A stretch of DNA of 64,000 bases from Synanceia verrucosa. Lineage: Eukaryota > Chordata > Actinopteri > Perciformes > Synanceiidae. The stretch spans positions 49,996-113,995 of the forward strand of contig JAQQSB010001436.1 of the NCBI GenBank assembly GCA_029721515.1. Direction: 5' to 3'. This document shows positions 10,641 to 20,384 of the stretch, piece after piece. Each line of letters begins with the position of its first letter. Position 1 is the first letter of the stretch. The notes below the pieces were generated by a model. The model was not told where the DNA came from. It made no database searches and was given only the letters and a program-made list of their open reading frames with translations. The position numbers and the translations under genes are program-made.

Positions 10641-12106
10641 ACAGAATCCGTGTCAAAGGAAAGACAGATGACTTGTTGGAGGAAGATAAAGCTCTGCTTT
10701 ATCAGACAATCACAGATCAGGCTCACTGTCCTAAAGATGTTCTGCATATCTATGCTACCAACAAACAAGTTGATGAGCATAACTCTGCTGTGTTAACTGA
10801 GTTTCACTCTGACATTGTGAAAATAAATGCAGACGACTATCAGAAAGACCCCAGAACTGGCAGAATGGAAAGAAAGGCCGTACCTTATCAAGGCACTAAA
10901 AAAGAACTACCTGATTACATAAATGTTGCACTTGGTGCTCGTGTGATGATTACCAGAAACATTGATGTTCAGGCTGGCCTTTGTAATGGAACATTTGCTC
11001 TGATTTCACAGATTGTGACTGATGTAGGTGGTCCACATGTGTGTAAACTTGGTTTGCAACTTGTCAGTGGAAGTAATACTGGTGCAGCCGATAATGTTGT
11101 GTTCATAAAAAGAGAGGAAGAGAATCTGAAGCAGAAAGGAGTGGTTCGCAGACAGTTTCCATTAAAACTGGCATTCGCTTGTACGATCCATAAAGTTCAA
11201 GGTATGACAGCTTCTTCTGCTGTTGTATCACTGAAAGGCATCTTTGAGCATGGCATGGCTTATGTAGCTCTCAGCAGAGTAACTTCTCTAAGTGGTCTAC
11301 ATATTCTGGATTTTGATGAGAAAAAGATACACGCTAACCCAGAGATCAAAGTGGCTCTTGGTAGTATGGCAGAAGTTTCATTGCAGGATGTTATGCCTCT
11401 TTTTCATCTCCCATTAGAAGCATTTGACAGACCAGATACTCTGACTGTTGTCCATCATAACACAGAAGGACTACCAGCTCATGTCTCTGACCTTAAAAGT
11501 CACCATGAGCTTCCTCTGGCAGACATCTTGTGTCTAACTGAAACTCACCTTGTGGGATCTTTTGTATCTGAAAGTCTTCAGTTAGACGGTTACAACTTGT
11601 TTCATCGAAACAGAAACGTGTCCTATACTAACAACCCTAACATGGCCAACAAAAGCGGTGGTGGAATTGCGATCTATGTGAAAAACCACATCAAAGTACA
11701 GGAGAAGCGTTACATCCAGAACGCTACTGACATTGAGTTTACTGTTGTTAAACTTGAAGCACCATTCAAAGGTGTCATTGCAGCAGTTTACAGACCTCCG
11801 AGCTACAGTGTTCAGTCTTTCTTGTCCAATCTGGAAAACCTGTTAGATGCGCTGGAAATACTGGATCAACATCCGATCTTAGTTTGTGGAGATTTTAATG
11901 AAGATCTGTTGTCTGGAACAAACAAGCCAATACTGGCACTGTTTGAGTCTAAAGGTTATGGACAAATGATCAGTTCATCTACCACAGAGAAAAATACACT
12001 GTTGGACCCTGTTTTCATCTCAAGGCCACAGTGCTGTTTGTATTCAGGTGTGCTAAAAACTTACTACAGCTATCATAATCCTGTCTACTGTGTAGTGAAC
12101 TTTTAA
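10634..12106 (+). CDS. Copy A segment 5: helicase C-half plus EEP endonuclease
   Basis: The frame holds the second RecA-like half of the helicase: IHKVQGMT (motif V region) and [14 protein letters not shown] (motif VI) around 11190-11300. After a short linker the EEP domain runs from about 11448 to the stop: TETHL (catalytic Glu), [26 protein letters not shown] (Asp and Asn of the active site), LLDPVFIS and a terminal SYHNPVYC. The usual Asp of the terminal SDH motif is Tyr here. The stop is TAA at 12104. Confidence 0.9.
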   Translation: MLNRIRVKGKTDDLLEEDKALLYQTITDQAHCPKDVLHIYATNKQVDEHNSAVLTEFHSDIVKINADDYQKDPRTGRMERKAVPYQGTKKELPDYINVALGARVMITRNIDVQAGLCNGTFALISQIVTDVGGPHVCKLGLQLVSGSNTGAADNVVFIKREEENLKQKGVVRRQFPLKLAFACTIHKVQGMTASSAVVSLKGIFEHGMAYVALSRVTSLSGLHILDFDEKKIHANPEIKVALGSMAEVSLQDVMPLFHLPLEAFDRPDTLTVVHHNTEGLPAHVSDLKSHHELPLADILCLTETHLVGSFVSESLQLDGYNLFHRNRNVSYTNNPNMANKSGGGIAIYVKNHIKVQEKRYIQNATDIEFTVVKLEAPFKGVIAAVYRPPSYSVQSFLSNLENLLDALEILDQHPILVCGDFNEDLLSGTNKPILALFESKGYGQMISSSTTEKNTLLDPVFISRPQCCLYSGVLKTYYSYHNPVYCVVNF

Positions 12107-12221
12107 GTCTTGTCAGCAAACCATAACTGTTGTAAAATTCAGAAGTCTCAATCCTTTACAGTAATGATGGGGGGGGTCGTCCTTTGAAGGGAGGGTGGGA
12201 TGGAGGGACGATCCCCCCGAC

Positions 12222-12227
12222 AATAAA
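12222..12227 (+). terminator. Poly(A) signal AATAAA, transposase transcript copy A
   Basis: AATAAA lies about 115 bases after the transposase stop, just after the closing arm of the G-rich/C-rich hairpin (12166-12219). The same arrangement recurs at 33859 in B and 55670 in C. Confidence 0.55.
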
Positions 12228-12847
12228 GTAGATGTCCGTCGTTTGCAGATATGATGAAAAATGGGAGATTTTTATCTTCCATTTTATTCAGTGGCAAATA
12301 CTTTGAGAGAGAGCATTGTTTTGTACAGAGCATTATATTTCCAGAGCATTGTTTTGTACAGAGAATTATATTTCCAGAGCATTGTTTTTACAGAGAGTTA
12401 TATTTCCAGAGCATTGTTTTTACAGAGAATTATATTTATTTTAAATTCACAACAAATTTAGTTGCTCTAATTATAAAATGTCAACCAGTTGAGCTGGGCC
12501 TAGGTACACAAGTGACAAGTGACATGAAGCAATGTAGTGTTTATTTCCTCTGGTCATTGAAAACGTAAACAGGCTGATCACTGTCCATGTGTTTTTCTAA
12601 CAGATTCTCTACTTTGTGTCAACAAACACTTTTAAAGGCCAACATATATAATGGGGGGGATCGTCCTTTGCAGCCAGGCTATAACATCTGGTCCTGGCTG
12701 CTCCAGCCTCTCAGAGGCTGGCAGGGATGGAGGGACGATCCCTCCGACAAAAAACTAGATGTCCGTCGTTTACAGATATGATGAAAAATGGGAGATTTTT
12801 ATCTTCCATTTTATTGAGTGGCAAATACTTTGTGAGGAACTAAGAAT

Positions 12848-13148
12848 TTTACAGAGCATTATATGTACAGAGCATTATATTTACAGAACATTATATGTAC
12901 AGAGCATTATATTTACAGAACATTATATGTACAGAGCATTATATTTACAGAACATTATATGTACAGAGCATTATATTTACAGAACATTATATGTACAGAG
13001 CATTATATTTACAGAACATTATATGTACAGAGCATTATATGTACAGAGCATTATATTTACAGAACATTATATGTACAGAGCATTATATTTACAGAACATT
13101 ATATGTACAGAGCATTATATTTACAGAGCATTATATTTACAGAGCATT
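12848..13148 (+). repeat. 16-bp minisatellite, ~19 units, copy A
   Basis: Units of the form TACAGAGCATTATATK repeat every 16 bp. Alternating GTACAGAG and TTACAGAA variants make a 32-bp higher-order repeat. There are about 19 units here, about 15 in copy B and about 11 in copy C. A shorter degenerate relative lies at about 12310-12430. Confidence 0.9.
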
Positions 13149-13355
13149 GTTTTGTACAGAGTGTTATATTTTCAGAGCATTATGTTTATATTAAATTCAC
13201 AACAAATTAAATTACTCTTAGTTGAGCTGGGCCCAGGCACACAAGTGGTAAGTAACATGAAGCAATGTACTGTTTATTTCCTCTGTTCATTGAGGAGGTA
13301 AACATGCTGATCACTGTCTATGTGTTTGTCTAACTGTTTCTTTTCTCTATGTGAG

Positions 13356-14775
13356 CAAACACCTTTAAAGGCCAACAGGTCCAGCAGCACAGTTCCTCAC
13401 TGCTGGACTCAAAGATCCATGTGCCTGGGCCACGTGGAGACGCCACACCGAGAGGCCTCTGCTTCAAACCGCCTGCTCCTGTGCCTGGTATCTACTGTTT
13501 AATTATTTCAATGCTGCAAGTGACTTCCAGTGATACACTCCATTCTGACCAGTTCATGTCATCTCTGCCTTCCTCTGCTCTGTTAGAGTTCCTACTGAAA
13601 GGTGAAGGCACATCCATGTGACTGAAGCGAGGCCATGCTGACAGAGGGGAGCCTGGACAACAGGACGACCAGACAGCCGGTGTGGACCTGGACCTGGACC
13701 CAGTCATTCTGTAAGTGAACTTTACAATCCATACTTTATGCATAGCTGAAATAATAACACATGTGCACTTGTACTGACTGTCAGGAAGGACACCTGTCAT
13801 AACCTTTGTTTTGTGTTTGTGCTCTAGTGCCTTCCATCCATGTCAATCAGAGATGAAAGGGGACTCCAGCAGCACTGGGACTCTACGTCTCCACTGAACA
13901 AATCTCTGGACCTGGACCTGGTATGGGACTTTTTTTCAGGTTTTTCTCTGTCAGACCACCTTAGTGGTTCAGCATGACTCTTTACACTGTCAATAAACAG
14001 AAAACATGTTCACACAGCAAACTATTGTGGAAGGATGTCCATCTGCATCACTGCTGTTACAATTCTGTCTCCTGTCCTCATCACAGAACTAGAACCATGT
14101 GGACCAGAACCACGAGGACCACAGGACTGCAGGACCTGAACCATGTGGACCAGAACCACGTGGACCACAGGACCAGAGCATCAGAGGCAGAGCAGCTGTG
14201 TGATTCTTCAGCTGGACTCAAACTAACTGTAAGCAGTCTGACTTCAGATGATTACAGGGTGACACAGTGTGTAATATTTACTGTTTACAACATTTGAACT
14301 GGAGCAAAACACAAGGAATGAAAATAAAACACTAACATGTTATGTGTTAGTGAGTGATTGTTGTTTATTATCCAGTGTTGTTTCACTTTGTTATGACACC
14401 TGTCATCTTGTTTACAGCAAAGCCTGGCTTCAGACAGTCTTCAGCACCACAGAGAGTTCAACTCAACCCAGCTGCTTCCTGTTTGCTCCTGTTGGGATTC
14501 ACTGAATGAAATGGCATCAATCTTTCCTGTGGTGGAGACAGGATCTTCTCCTAAACTTTACAAAGACTGCATGCTCAGCCGTCCTGGTAGGGGATCCCTC
14601 TTAGACCTTGGCCTACCTAAAGGTTTCTCCCTTTTTTTTCCTCAAGGAGGTTTCGTGGGAGTTTTTCCTGACATGCTTTGAGGGTCTAAGGCTGATGATG
14701 CTTGATACTGAAGATTTGAAGCTTCACCTGTTCTCTGCAATGAAATTATTACAATAAAGGTATTGTGTGAAACAA
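13356..14775 (+). ncRNA. Probable spliced non-coding locus, copy A
   Basis: Four exon-like blocks are separated by good GT-AG introns. The first block follows a pyrimidine tract ending in AG at 13355; the introns are 13711-13827 (GTAAGT...CTCTAG), 13921-14086 (GTATGG...CACAG) and 14229-14417 (GTAAGC...TTTACAG). The last block ends at AATAAA 14753-14758. No open frame crosses the exons convincingly. The last exon contains AAAGGTTTCTCCC and GGGAGTTTTTCCTGACATG, resembling a 3'-end repeat common in teleost transcripts (recalled, not searched). It could instead be a captured host-gene 3' end or an alternative 3' part of the transposase transcript. Confidence 0.5.
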
Positions 14776-14998
14776 GAGCAACATTGCCTGTCTGATCTAT
14801 CTGGAAGGGAACTGCTTATGGTAATAATTGTTTGAATAATAACACTTTAATTGAAGCAGCTCACCTTGGATATTTATATTCATGTGTATTAGTTTGTAAA
14901 ATGAGTTAAAGGTTCATGATTTTTAGTGCTGAGATTTCTTACTGTAGATTAGCTGATGAGGCTGCTGTTAATATGTTAAGAGAGAAGCCACAGTAAAG

Positions 14999-15058
14999 AT
15001 GCTGCACGACAGTGAATCAGTGAAGAAGACGACGAAGACAGAAGAGGAGGACAAATGA
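14999..15058 (+). other. Micro-ORF (19 codons plus stop), copy A
   Basis: A short frame, MLHDSESVKKTTKTEEEDK, is followed directly by a tandem GTAAG donor-like sequence. It is kept in all three long copies, and copy B carries a 3-base, frame-preserving insertion. The length is too small to claim a protein. It may be part of an exon. Confidence 0.25.
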
Positions 15059-15260
15059 GAGGTAAGGTAAGGTCTGTAAGCACAACACTTAGCAGGAATT
15101 TCTGTTTAACTATGGTGACATGATGAGGCCTTTGAGGTCAAAGCAGGAACACACACATAGGGGTTTTAACAAGTACTGCCTACTTCTAATAGAAACTTTA
15201 TTAAAACTAAAATATTACATAGTCTGGGTTTATTCAACTTTTCAATGCTCTTCAAACTAA

Positions 15261-15960
15261 TTATAAATTCATATATTTTCAACATTCAACTTTAAATTCA
15301 CATTCATGAATTATACAATCATAATTTTTCAACATTCATTCTACTTAACCTTCATACTACTACATTCAACCCAGCATTCAGCAGTTTGGCTTAGGCTTTT
15401 ATTTTCAAAATTTCTATTCATACAATTCATTCTCATTCATACATTCAACCCAGCATTCAGCAGTTTGGCTGAATGCTGAATGCATTCAGCATTCAGGCTT
15501 GATACAGGCTTCTGATTGGTCAATGCTAATTATATACTTCACCATGTATATATTTCACCATTCAGCTTTTAAATTCAAATTCATGGATTATACATTCATA
15601 ATTTTTCAACATTCATTCTGCTTAACCTTCATACTACTACATTCAACCCAGCATTCAGCAGTTTGCTTAGGCTTTTATTTTCAAAGTTTCTATTCATACA
15701 ATTCATTCTCCTTCAAACATTCAACCCAGCGTTCAGCAGTTTGGCTTCAGCTTTCATTTTCAAAGTTTCAATTCATACAATTCATTCTCATTCAAACATT
15801 CAACCCAGCATTCAGCAGTTTGGCTTCAGCTTTCATTTTCAAAATTTCAATTCATACAATTCATTCTCAGTCATACATTCAACCCAGCATTAGCATTCGG
15901 CAGCGTAGCTTCAGCTGCGGGCATTCACACCCGCAATTGCTTCAGCAATTGCTCTTCTAG
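15261..15960 (+). repeat. Satellite tail and 3' terminus of copy A, with rearrangement palindrome
   Basis: 79-bp satellite units run to about 15468. A perfect 28-bp palindrome follows (15469-15496; left arm CTGAATGCTGAATG). Sequence that belongs to the interior of short units resumes after it (GATACAGGCTTCTGATTGG onward), then satellite again. The unit closes with hairpin 15933-15952 and CTAG 15957-15960. Copy B has the same rearranged tail, whereas copy C has a simple one. Confidence 0.85.
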
Positions 15961-17512
15961 TATTACATTTAAAACCCCCCTACTCAAAACTTTGAACCGC
16001 TACTCCTCCCGCACCGTTGGTCGTAGAAACGCCGTTCCCGCGCCAAAACGACCGGCTCGGCCGGGAATGGTGTGCTTGTATTCAGAATTTTGATATTCCT
16101 CATAATTTCCGAGTTATGGCCCATAATCCATTTCAAAATTTCCCATAGGAAATGAATGGGGCTTCAGACTTTTTCAGTCATTTAACCTCACTGAACAAAC
16201 ACTCACAGCTTCCTCATAGTTGGGCTTAGAAACTCCATTCAACTTGGAAAACACAGCAAATTTTCCTGGCTACATTTTCATAATTCATCATTTATTAAAA
16301 AAATGTATAGTTTATTCAGCATTTTGCCTTATTTCAGACCATGGAAAGCAGAGTTTAACATTGGTGTCTATTATGCGTGCACTAGAGTGGGAGAACTACA
16401 CACCTAGAGTGGAGAGCAGCTACTGCATCAGCTGAAAAAATATTTTGAAACGGCCATTGCGAGGGCTACGTACGCCCCACCGGCATAATTTATCCATCAA
16501 AACGTTGGAAATTTCGTCCCGATCGTAGCGATGTGCCTCTCATGCCTGTGAGATTTAAAGTTTTGGCTCCAGACCCTTAATTAGGTCGGCACCTCCAGAA
16601 ATCCCTCCATAGACTGCAATGTTAAATTTCAGAGGAAAAGGCGTGAGAAGGCAGAAAAACCTCTTGTGTTTAACCTGCCGCTGTCAGCCTTCTCAGTGGG
16701 CTAGAGACATAAAATTCACATCGCTGCGATCATCGCGAGCTCCTGCCACCCACGGTCCAAACCCCAAAGCTGTACTCCTTACGGTTGTGGAGTTATTTAG
16801 AGGAGTTTGGCAGGGTCTGACTCAGTTCAAATGAATGGCAGTCTAAGGGGACAGAAGCTGGTGCAGGGAGAGGGAGTGAGAAGGGAGGGGCCGTCTCCAT
16901 GGAAACGGCCCAGCTCTGTGTGTGGCACTTGGGCTGCAGTGAGCATGTCTGTGATACAGGCTTCTGATTGGTCAATGCTCATGATAAAGAGAGTGGATGC
17001 CATAATCAATCATTCATATACAGACTGACCAGGGGTGCGTCTAGACTTTTTCATAGGGGTGGCCCTGGCCCAAGGGGGCCCAAGTCAGTCAGGGTGGCCA
17101 GCAGAGTTATATGATATGCATGCACCTCCCTCAACATAGCATTGTTAAATTCAAACATTTTCAAATGTGTTATATTCAAACATTTTCACCATTCAGCTTT
17201 TAAATTCAAATTCATTAATTATACATTCATAATTTTTCAACATTCATTCTACTTAACCTTCATACTACCACATTCAACTCAGCATTAGCAGTATGGCTTA
17301 GACTTTTATTTTCAAAATTTCAATTCATACAATTCATTCTCATTCAAACATTCAACCCAGCATTCAGCAGTTTGGCTTAGGCTTTTATTTTCAAAATTTC
17401 AATTCATACAATTCATTCTCATTCAAACATTCAACCCAGCATTAGCATTCAGCAGCTTAGCTTCAGCTGCGGGCATTCACACCCGCAATTGCTTCAGCAA
17501 TTGCTCTTCTAG
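15961..17512 (+). repeat. Short Helitron unit n1 (head type I)
   Basis: Starts directly after CTAG with TATTACATTTAAAACC, includes a CCGGC-TCG-GCCGG hairpin near 16050, the common middle block (71-codon frame at 16619-16834), about two satellite units, and ends with hairpin plus CTAG (17509-17512). It is 1,552 bp and non-coding as far as I can tell. Confidence 0.8.
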
Positions 17513-19002
17513 TATTACATTTAAAACCCCCCTACTCAAAACTTTGAACCGCTACTCCTCCCGCACCGTTGGTCGTAGAAACGCCGTTCCCGCGCCAAAA
17601 CGACCGGCTCGGCCGGGAATGGTGTGCTTGTATTCAGAATTTTGATATTCCTTATAATTTCCGAGTTATGGCCCATAATCCATTTCAAAATTTCCCATAG
17701 GAAATGAATGGGCCTTCAGACTTTTTCAGTCATTTAACCTCACTGAACAAACGCTCACAGCTCCCTCGTAGTTGCGCCTAGAAACTCCATTCAACATGTA
17801 AAACGCAGGAAATTTTCCTGGCTACATTTTCATAATTCATCATTTATTAAAAAAATGTATAGTTTATTCAGCATTTCGCCTTATGTCAGACCATGGAAAG
17901 CAGAGTTTAACATGGGTGTCTATTGCGTGCACTAGAGTGGGAGAACTACACACCTAGAGTGGAGAGCAGCTTCTGCATCAGCTGAAAAAATATTTTAAAA
18001 CGGCGATTGCGAGGGCTACGTACGCCCCACCGACATAATTTATACATCAAAATGTTGGAAATTTCGCCCCGGTCGTAGTGATGTGCCTCTGGTGTCTGTG
18101 AGGTTTATAGTTTTGGCTCCAGACCCTTAATTAGGGCGGCACCTCCAAGAATCCCTCCATAGACTGCAATGTTAAATTTCAGAGGAAAAGGCGTGAGGAA
18201 GCAGAGAAACCTCTGGTGTTTAACCTGCCGCTGTCAGCCTTCTGAGTGGGCTAGAGACATGAAATTTAGACCGCTGCGATCCTCGGGAGCTCCTGCCGCC
18301 CACGGTCCAAACCCCAAAGCTGTACTCCTTACGGTTGTGGAGTTATTTAGAGGAGTTTGGCAGGGTCTGACTCAGTTCAAATGAATGGCAGTCTATGGGG
18401 ACAGAAGCTGGGGCAGGGAGAGGGAGTGAGAAGGAGGGGCCGTCTCCATGGAAACGGCCCAGCTCTGTGTGTGGCACTTGGGCTGCAGTGAGCATGTCTG
18501 TGATACAGGCTTCTGATTGGTCAATGCTCATGATAAAGAGAGTGGATGCCATAATCAATCATTCATATACAGACTGACCAGGGGTGCGTCTAGACTTTTT
18601 CATAGGGGTGGCCCTGGCCCAAGGGGGGCCCAAGTCAGTCAGGGGTGGCCAGCAGAATTAAATTCAAACATTTTCACCATTCAGCTTTTACATTCAAATT
18701 CATGGATTATACATTCATAATTTTTCAACATTCATTCTGCTTAACCTTCATACTACTACATTCAACCCAGCATTCAGCAGTTTGGCTTAGGCTTTTATTT
18801 TCAAAATTTCTATTCATACAATTCATTCTCACTCAAACATTCAACCCAGTATTCAGCAGTTTGGCTTCAGCTTTTATTTTCAAAATTTCTATTCATACAA
18901 TTCATTCTCATTCATACATTCAACCCAGCATTAGCATTCGGCAGCGTAGCTTCAGCTGCGGGCATTCACACCCCGCAATTGCTTCAGCAATTGCTCTTCT
19001 AG
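17513..19002 (+). repeat. Short Helitron unit n2 (head type I)
   Basis: It has the same head as n1, the common middle block (18169-18384 frame), and two to three satellite units. It ends with the TTCA-loop hairpin and CTAG (18999-19002). Length is 1,490 bp. Confidence 0.8.
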
Positions 19003-20384
19003 TTATTATTTTTCTTCTACCTCGTTTTTTGGCACGCTTCTTCTCCCACAGTTTTCAAGCTAGAAACTTCAAACGAACTTCAAAACGTGCGTCTTCATCG
19101 GGACATTATTGCTTGTATTTTTCTAAGCCATAACCTTCATAATTTCCGAGTTATTAACAATAATTCAAAAATTTTTCCCATTGGAAATGAATGGGGAGAG
19201 CTTCAAATTTAAAAAATTTTCAACCTCGAACAAACCTTCATAACTCCTTCATACTTTGACTTAGAAACTTCATTCAACTTTCAAAACGCAGTGAATTTCC
19301 CTGGCTACATATTCATAAATCATTGTCTATTCAAAAAATGTACGGTTCATTCACAATTTCAGCATATCTCAGACCATGAAATCTTCAAAAATCTGCCTTT
19401 AACATGGGTGTCTATTATGCACTAGAGTGGGAGAACTACACACCTAGAGTGGAGAGCAGTGTCTGAAGCGTCTGAAAAAAATATATTTAAATCGCGATTG
19501 TGAGGGCTACGTACACCCCACGGACATAATTTTTACATCAAAACGTTGGAAATCTTGTCCCGATCGTAGCGATGTGTCTCTCGTGTCTGTGAGGTTTATA
19601 GTTTTGGCTCCAGACCCTTAATTAGGGCGGCACCTCCAGAAATCCCTCCATAGACTGCAATGTTAATTTTCAGAGGAAAAGGCGTGAGGGAGCAGAGAAA
19701 CCTCTTGTGTTTAACCTGCCGCTGTCAGCCTTCTGAGTGGGCTAGAGACATGAAATTTAGACCGCTGCGATCCTCGGGAGCTCCTGCCGCCCACGGTCCA
19801 AACCCCAAAGCTGTACTCCTCACGGTTTTGGAGTTATTTAGAGGAGTTTGGCAGGGTCTGACTCAGTTCAAATGAATGGCAGCCTAAGGGGGCAGAAGGA
19901 GACAGAGGCTGGTGCAGGGAGAGGGAGTGAGAAGGGAGGGGCCGTCTCCATGGAAACGGCCCAGCTGTGTGTGTGGCACTTGGGCTGCAGTGAGCATGCC
20001 TGTGATACAGGCTTCTGATTGGTCAGTGCTAATTATATACTTCACCATGTATATATTTCACCATTCAGCTTTTAAATTCAAATTCATTAATTATACATTC
20101 ATAATTTTTCAACATTCATTCTACTTAACCTTCATACTACCACATTCAACTCAGCATTAGCAGTATGGCTGAGACTTTTATTTTCAAAATTTCAATTCAT
20201 ACAATTCATTCTCATTCAAACATTCAACCCAGCATTCAGCAGTTTGGCTTCAGCTTTTATTTTCAAAATTTCAATTCGTACAATTCATTCTCATTCAAAC
20301 ATTCAACCCAGCATTAGCATTCGGCAGCGTAGCTTCAGCTGCGGGCATTCACACCCGCAATTGCTTCAGCAATTGCTCTTCTAG
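19003..20384 (+). repeat. Short Helitron unit n3 (head type II)
   Basis: Starts TTATTATTTTTCTTC after CTAG, followed by the CAGTTTTCAAGCTAGAAAC head block. It carries the middle block (19660-19875 frame) and about three satellite units, and ends at CTAG 20381-20384. It is the shortest complete unit, at 1,382 bp. Confidence 0.8.

Larger units (their letters stand above)
5210..12106 (+). pseudogene. Helitron protease-Rep-helicase-EEP transposase, copy A (frameshifted)
   Basis: The gene encodes the rolling-circle transposase: Rep nicks and joins DNA at element ends, the SF1 helicase unwinds, and the EEP domain is an apurinic-like endonuclease typical of Helentrons. By comparison with copies B and C, copy A is broken at four places: loss of two bases near 8647-8658, one A short at 9168-9173, one A extra at 9546-9550, and one A short at 10609-10612. 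No single frame spans Rep and helicase. Between breaks the frames stay open and highly similar to B and C, so decay is recent or the indels are assembly errors. It would act in the nucleus. Confidence 0.93.
12166..13376 (+). repeat. Tandem ~500-bp duplication with foldback ends, copy A
   Basis: Two related blocks (12166-12648 and 12649-13376) each start with a G-run plus TCGTCC, fold back on GGACGATCC, and then share a GTCCGTCGTTT-containing segment. A near-perfect hairpin follows (AAAATGGGAGAT, TTTT loop, ATCTTCCATTTT), then a 16-bp repeat tract, and both end at TTTAAAGGCCAACA. The second block carries two extra inner hairpins in its loop. No protein is supported; the long open frames here come from the 16-bp repeats. 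Confidence 0.8.
821..15960 (+). mobile_element. Autonomous-type Helitron, long copy A (decayed)
   Basis: Boundaries are set by the CTAG of the preceding unit (817-820) and this copy's own terminal hairpin plus CTAG (hairpin 15933-15952, CTAG 15957-15960). The head carries the inverted-repeat hairpin of the GGTGTGAATGCCC type (823-849) and a TTATT-rich tract. Inside lie a HINE-like head (to about 2960), a leader intron, the transposase gene (5210-12106), a hairpin and minisatellite block, a spliced non-coding locus and a satellite tail. The 15.1-kb length agrees with copies B and C. The start is inferred from abutment; no TC dinucleotide marks it, which fits Helentron/Helitron2-type rather than Helitron1-type 5' ends. 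Confidence 0.8.

Noticed and set aside
12148..12333. Minus-strand 60-70 codon frame after each transposase (also 33785-33970 and 55596-55814)
   Set aside because: It lies across the foldback hairpins and repeats, and changes length with the number of repeat units.
12759..13301. Open frame of 180 codons with IICTEHYIYRTLYVQS-like repeats (and equivalents in B and C)
   Set aside because: It is a direct product of the stop-free 16-bp minisatellite; overlapping frames are all open and the length follows repeat number.
13974..14297. 107-codon frame containing THR/ARG-rich repeats in the spliced locus
   Set aside because: It runs through two apparent splice sites (14086 and 14229) and a GGACCAGAACCA minisatellite, so it is unlikely to be translated as one piece.
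821..15960. Interpretation as an LTR element or Polinton
   Set aside because: There is no reverse transcriptase, integrase, DNA polymerase B or long terminal repeats; the HIH/two-Tyr Rep and hairpin-CTAG end identify a Helitron.
15961..15965. Canonical Helitron1 5' end (TC) at unit starts
   Set aside because: No unit starts with TC after CTAG; heads start T then AT- or GGTGTG-type sequence, so I assign Helentron/Helitron2-like ends with caution.
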